A DNA stretch of 64,000 bases from Sphingomonas metalli (GTDB lineage Bacteria; Pseudomonadota; Alphaproteobacteria; Sphingomonadales; Sphingomonadaceae), in the NCBI RefSeq assembly GCF_014641735.1, contig NZ_BMIH01000001.1, forward strand, positions 1,130,001 to 1,194,000, written 5' to 3'. A program made the position numbers and the translations under genes. Position 1 is the stretch's first letter. Every line of letters begins with the position of its first letter. The notes beneath the pieces are model-generated. The model worked only from the letters and a program-made list of their open reading frames with translations. It ran no database searches and was not told where the DNA came from. Below are positions 60,194 through 64,000 of this stretch, piece after piece.

Positions 60194-61524
60194 GCGATCG
60201 CCTTACGATCGGCGGCGGGGACGATCTCCTCGCCCTGTTCGCGGGCCCGGGCGAGGCGATAGCGCAGCGTCCGCTCCGAGATGCCGAGGCGGCGGGCCGT
60301 CTCGATCCGGCTGCCGCCACAGGCGCGCAGCGTGTCGCGGATCGCGGCGAACTCGCTCATCTGCACGACCTTGCCGAGCGATTCGGGCAGCGCCGGCCCG
60401 GCCTCGTGCATCGGCGGCAGTTGCGGCGCCGGCGTGTTCGACGGCGCCGGCAGCGTGCGGGTGAAGGTCATCGTGACCGGCCGGTCGAAGACGATATGGG
60501 CGGCGTCGATCGTCTCGCCGCCGGCGAAGAGCAGCGCGCGCTGGATGACATTCTCCAGCTCGCGGACATTGCCCGGCCAGTCGTGCGCCTTGAGGGTCTC
60601 GATCGCCTCGACGGTCGGCCACGGCACCGTCTGCCGGCCGCCCGAATGGCGCAGGATCATCGTTGCGGCGAGCGCGGGGATATCCTCCGGCCGCTGGGCG
60701 AGCGACTTGGTGGTGAGCGGGAAGACGGCGAGGCGGTAGTAGAGGTCGGCGCGGAACCGGCCCGCCGCCACCTCTGCCTGAAGGTCGCGATTGGCGCAGG
60801 CGATGACGCGCACGTCGATCGGCTGGGGCACGGAGGCGCCGATCGGCACCACCTCGCGCTCCTGCAACACGCGCAGCAGCTTCGCCTGGAGCGACAGCGG
60901 CATCTCGGCGATCTCGTCGAGCAGGATGGTGCCGCCGTCGGCGGCGCGGAAGAAGCCCTCCCCGCCCGACGACGCGCCAGTGAAGGCGCCCTTCTGGTGG
61001 CCGAACAGCAGGGCCTCGAGCATCGTCTCGGGCAGCGCGGCGCAGTTGATCGCGATGAACGGCTTGCCGGCGCGAGGCGAGTTCGAGTGGATGGTGCGGG
61101 CCAGCACCTCCTTGCCGGTGCCGGTCGGGCCGTTGATCAGCACGGTGATATCCGCCTGCGCGACCCGCTCGGCGAGCGCGAAGAGCGCCAGCGTCTCGGG
61201 ATCGGCGGCGGTCGGCATCTCCGGCCCGCCGAGCAGCGCGGTGACGAAGGCGTTGCCGACCGCGGCATCCCGCGCGTCGAAGGCGATCCGGTGCGGCGCG
61301 CCGTCGCGGGCGGGCACGATGTAGCGACCGTCCGGGCCGCTCGGGTCGCCGACCACCAGCGTGCGGGCGGGCAGCGCCACCGGTTCGCCGGCCGCGACGA
61401 CGAACAGGTCGCCGGTGCGGGGCGCCGAATCGGCGGCCGCGATGCCGAAGCCCTGGGCCCGCAGCGACGAGATCATCGCATAACGGCCCTCATTGATCGC
61501 GGCGGACGGGAAGATGGTGCGCAT
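60190..61524 (-). CDS. flbD: Sigma-54-dependent flagellar activator (FlbD/FleQ type)
   Basis: 444 residues from ATG 61524, which has AGAGGG upstream; an ATG at 61551 is worse. No intact N-terminal receiver: the first 110 residues lack the Asp/Lys pattern. AAA+ domain: GPTGTGKE (Walker A), GAFTGA (sigma-54 contact, here in [13 protein letters not shown]), Walker [14 protein letters not shown], sensor [16 protein letters not shown]-terminal Fis-type helix-turn-helix ([23 protein letters not shown]). Heads the operon, so may regulate it and flagellin. Confidence 0.88.
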   Translation of the reverse strand: MRTIFPSAAINEGRYAMISSLRAQGFGIAAADSAPRTGDLFVVAAGEPVALPARTLVVGDPSGPDGRYIVPARDGAPHRIAFDARDAAVGNAFVTALLGGPEMPTAADPETLALFALAERVAQADITVLINGPTGTGKEVLARTIHSNSPRAGKPFIAINCAALPETMLEALLFGHQKGAFTGASSGGEGFFRAADGGTILLDEIAEMPLSLQAKLLRVLQEREVVPIGASVPQPIDVRVIACANRDLQAEVAAGRFRADLYYRLAVFPLTTKSLAQRPEDIPALAATMILRHSGGRQTVPWPTVEAIETLKAHDWPGNVRELENVIQRALLFAGGETIDAAHIVFDRPVTMTFTRTLPAPSNTPAPQLPPMHEAGPALPESLGKVVQMSEFAAIRDTLRACGGSRIETARRLGISERTLRYRLARAREQGEEIVPAADRKAIA

Positions 61525-61783
61525 GGTTGCCCTCTGTTGTGGGGCCTGCATGCGACATTGGTGGTAAACCGCCGGTAAACTTCTGCCAGCGGCCGGCAGA
61601 TATTTTCCGGGCGCGCGGGCCCGGGCGGGCGGGGTGTCCCCTTACGTGCGCGAGGGGCGGCCGGACCAGGCGAAACGGCGAAAAATCATCCTTAAACCCG
61701 GCGGCGGACGGCCGTTCCTTGTCCCGACGGCTCGGCCCTCTGCTCTGGGGGCGGCGGGGAAGCCGTGAAGACGGAGACCAGAC
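61525..61783. other. Divergent promoter region of flbD operon and fliC
   Basis: 259 bp without a gene. It should hold the promoters of both the 18-gene operon and flagellin. A weak TAAA-N14-GCCG element (61693-61714) resembles a sigma-28 site 70 bp before fliC. No clean TGGCAC-N5-TTGC sigma-54 site was recognised by eye. Confidence 0.5.
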
Positions 61784-63781
61784 ATGACCGTTATCTCGAC
61801 CAACACCGCGGCGCTCCGCGCCGCCAATGCCTCGACCTCGGCCGGTTCGGCCCTGTCGACCGCGATGGAGCGCCTGTCGACCGGCAAGCGCATCAACTCC
61901 GCGAAGGACGACGCCGCCGGCCTCGCCATCGCCAGCCGCATGACCAGCCAGATCAAGTCGATGGCCGTTGCCGTGCGCAACGCCAATGACGGCATCTCGA
62001 TGGCGCAGACCGCGGAAGGCGCGCTGGGCGAAGTCACCACGATGCTGCAGCGCATGAAGGAGCTGGCGACCCAGTCGTCCACCGGCACGCTGGGCAATTC
62101 GGAGCGTCAGGCGCTGCAGGCCGAAGTCACGCAGCTGACCAACCAGATCGACGACATCTCGAAGACGACGAACTTCAACGGCATCAACCTGCTGGACGGT
62201 TCGGCCAAGAACATCCGCCTGCAGACCGGCGTGAATGCGTCCGAGCAGATCAACGTGTCGATGGCGAGCGTCTCGACCGCGGCGCTGGGCCTGGCGGGCA
62301 ACCGCATCGAGGGCCAGACCGTCACCGGCCGCGTCGGCGACGTCAGCGGCCTGGCGGTCGACGACATCCTGATCAACGGCAAGAACGCGATCGGCAACAC
62401 CATCACCGGTGCGACCGACGGCGCGAACAAGCTGGCCGAGCAGGTCAACGCCAACACCGCCCAGACCGGCGTGTCGGCCACCGCGTTCAACACCCTGAAG
62501 AGCGGTTCGATCGCGGCGAGCGGCGTCAGCGCCAACTTCACGATCAACACCGTGAGCGTCACCGGCGCCAATGCCGATGAGATCGCCAAGAACATCAACC
62601 GCGACGTCGCCGGCGTGGTCGCCCAGGTCAACAGCGACGGCACCCTGTCGCTGACCAACGACACCGGCAAGGACATCGTGATCGGCGGTTCGGACGCGGG
62701 CAAGGCGGGCTTCACCGCCGGCACCTATGGCGGCTATGTCGCGATGAACAGCTCGGACGGGAAGAACATCGCGGTTACCCGCAACACCAACGGCACCACC
62801 GCGGACCTCAAGAAGCTGGGCCTCAACGCCTCGACCGACGGCGCCAGCCAGATCAGCGGCGTCGCGACCAAGGACGCGCTGCTCGAGACCGACGACGTCA
62901 AGATCAACGGCGTCGCCGTCGGTCCGTCGACCGATGGGTCGGCCGGTTCGAAGGCCGCGGCGATCAACGCGATCACCGACAAGACCGGTGTGAAGGCGAG
63001 CGCCAGCACCACTGCCACCGTCAAGGTCGACGGCAGCAAGATCGTCGACGGCAACACGCTGGTCATCAACAGCGCCACGGTCACGATCACCAAGGCGTCC
63101 GGCGCCGCCGGTGCGACCATGGCCGACCTGGTCAAGTCGATCAACGATGCCAACACCGGCGTCGTCGCCTCGGCTGACACCAAGGGCAACCTGGTGCTGA
63201 CCTCGGTGTCGGGCAACGACATCACGCTGAAGGAAGGCACGGCCACCGGCCTGCTGCTCGGCGCCACGGGGGCCGACGGCTCGACCGCGGTCAAGGCGGG
63301 CACCGACACGGCGGCGGTCGCGGGCGACTATGCCACCGGCGGCTCGGGCGTCACCGTCCGCGGCCAGGTCACGCTGAGCTCAGACAGCGGCGGCGACATC
63401 CGCGTCGAGGGCAAGGCTGCCTCGCTCGACAAGGTCGGCCTCGCGGCGCAGGGCGCTTCGACCGACGTGGTCGGCGGTCGCCTCAACATCGGCTCGGCGG
63501 CGTCGGCCCGTGCGGCGATGGGCGCGATCGACAAGGCGCTGGACATGATCTCCCAGACCCGCGGTACGCTGGGCGCCATCCAGAACCGCCTGCAGGTCAC
63601 GGTCAACAACCTGACCACGACCACCGCCAACCTGACCGACTCGCGCAGCCGCATCGAGGACGCCGACTTCTCGACCGAGACGACGGCGCTCGCCAAGGCG
63701 CAGATCCTCAGCCAGGCCTCGACCGCGATGCTCGCCCAGGCGAACCAGTCGCAGCAGGGCGTGCTGAAGCTGCTCCAGTAA
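61784..63781 (+). CDS. fliC: Flagellin
   Basis: 665 residues. Conserved D0/D1 ends: N-terminal [50 protein letters not shown] and C-terminal [43 protein letters not shown]. The middle (about 150-560) is Ser/Thr/Ala/Asp-rich with repeated flagellin-IN-like modules, so a large surface domain and a protein much longer than the roughly 275-residue Caulobacter flagellins. ACGGAG ahead of the ATG. Cap (fliD) and chaperone (fliS) are encoded at the far end of the opposite operon. Confidence 0.97.
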   Translation: MTVISTNTAALRAANASTSAGSALSTAMERLSTGKRINSAKDDAAGLAIASRMTSQIKSMAVAVRNANDGISMAQTAEGALGEVTTMLQRMKELATQSSTGTLGNSERQALQAEVTQLTNQIDDISKTTNFNGINLLDGSAKNIRLQTGVNASEQINVSMASVSTAALGLAGNRIEGQTVTGRVGDVSGLAVDDILINGKNAIGNTITGATDGANKLAEQVNANTAQTGVSATAFNTLKSGSIAASGVSANFTINTVSVTGANADEIAKNINRDVAGVVAQVNSDGTLSLTNDTGKDIVIGGSDAGKAGFTAGTYGGYVAMNSSDGKNIAVTRNTNGTTADLKKLGLNASTDGASQISGVATKDALLETDDVKINGVAVGPSTDGSAGSKAAAINAITDKTGVKASASTTATVKVDGSKIVDGNTLVINSATVTITKASGAAGATMADLVKSINDANTGVVASADTKGNLVLTSVSGNDITLKEGTATGLLLGATGADGSTAVKAGTDTAAVAGDYATGGSGVTVRGQVTLSSDSGGDIRVEGKAASLDKVGLAAQGASTDVVGGRLNIGSAASARAAMGAIDKALDMISQTRGTLGAIQNRLQVTVNNLTTTTANLTDSRSRIEDADFSTETTALAKAQILSQASTAMLAQANQSQQGVLKLLQ

Positions 63782-63788
63782 TCCCGGA

Positions 63789-63834
63789 CCGGCGCCGGCA
63801 CCTGCCCCCAGGCTGACAGGGGTGCCGGCGCCGG
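63789..63834 (+). terminator. Stem-loop after fliC
   Basis: CCGGCGCCGGCACC (63789-63802) pairs perfectly with GGTGCCGGCGCCGG (63821-63834), but no T-run follows; it may protect the 3' end or pause polymerase. Confidence 0.65.
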
Positions 63835-63854
63835 CCCTTCCACGGGAGGGCAGG

Positions 63855-63890
63855 AACCCCGGCGACGTCGCCACCGACGTCGCCGGGGTT
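63855..63890. terminator. Second stem-loop, intrinsic-terminator-like
   Basis: AACCCCGGCGACGTC (63855-63869) pairs perfectly with GACGTCGCCGGGGTT (63876-63890), 6-nt loop, followed by TTTT across the end. It lies between two converging genes and may serve both. Confidence 0.8.
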
Positions 63891-63898
63891 TTCGCGCG

Positions 63899-64000
63899 TC
63901 AGGCGGCCGCGACGGGCAGGAACTTGCCGGTGGTGCGATCGAGCCCGCGCGCGACGACGGCGTCGAGCGCCGTCACCGCCGCGACGAAGCCGATCGCGCC
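63899..64000 (-). CDS. C-terminal end of an unidentified protein (partial)
   Basis: Reading left from the window edge, 33 codons end at a TGA (63899-63901): ...AVTALDAVVARGLDRTTGKF, LPVAAA. It converges on fliC, separated by the double hairpin. Too little sequence to name a family. Confidence 0.4.
   Translation of the reverse strand, partial: GAIGFVAAVTALDAVVARGLDRTTGKFLPVAAA

Overview
The window is very GC-rich alphaproteobacterial chromosome, most like the sphingomonads. The signs are GTG/TTG starts, ATGA-type overlaps, a LexA box of the GAAC-N7-GAAC kind, TonB-receptor-centred uptake genes and a complete fli operon with a sigma-54 activator. The assignment is an inference from gene content and style. 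No rRNA or CRISPR array was seen.

Layout. (1) 1-6050: a hotdog thioesterase, then a tightly overlapping terminal-oxidase operon (ctaC with fused cytochrome c, a ctaD-ctaE fusion, a small membrane protein, ctaG and a triheme cytochrome c). (2) 6097-10827: a Gre-family protein with a 59-residue partner, a flavoprotein, a DbpA-like RNA helicase and an NADPH-FMN reductase. (3) 10869-17910: tRNA-Gly(CCC) with a genomic island at its 3' end. The island is bounded by a 20-bp direct repeat and carries a frameshifted integrase, a KfrA-like gene preceded by a 36-bp perfect palindrome, a run of hairpins, and a junction where a mobilisation-type gene fragment is fused to a 5'-truncated Ski2-like helicase. 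(4) 17979-26019: TonB receptor, membrane transporter, cytochrome P450, LacI regulator and two secreted alpha/beta hydrolases, with two near-identical LacI-type operators. (5) 26129-32875: a large hybrid histidine kinase, an M3 peptidase and a PLP enzyme. (6) 32970-40993: tRNA-Gly(GCC), an SOS-boxed imuB without imuA or dnaE2, a CnoX-like thioredoxin, a LON-domain protein, a Trm112-like protein, a PilZ protein, UbiH and FtsK. (7) 41578-44351: LolA, a probable structured RNA with terminator, exonuclease III and RibA. (8) 44352-44863: a convergent intergenic gap holding three parS-type ParB sites in a partly tandemly duplicated block. (9) 44864-61524: a flagellar operon on the minus strand from a FlbD/FleQ-type activator through fliE-F-G-H-I-J-K-L-M-N-O-P-Q-R, flhB, fliD and fliS. 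Flagellin is divergent at 61784.

How it works together. The oxidase block builds a caa3-type oxidase with its CuB assembly factor. The flagellar block encodes basal body, export gate, switch, hook-length control, cap, cap/filament chaperone and flagellin, under a sigma-54 activator at its head. The P450/TonB/hydrolase block looks like one LacI-controlled uptake and catabolic unit of unknown substrate. The most notable non-genic signals are the parS cluster, the tRNA-borne island with its palindrome and chimeric junction, the paired LacI operators, the LexA box on an orphan imuB, and the structured RNA candidate between lolA and xthA.
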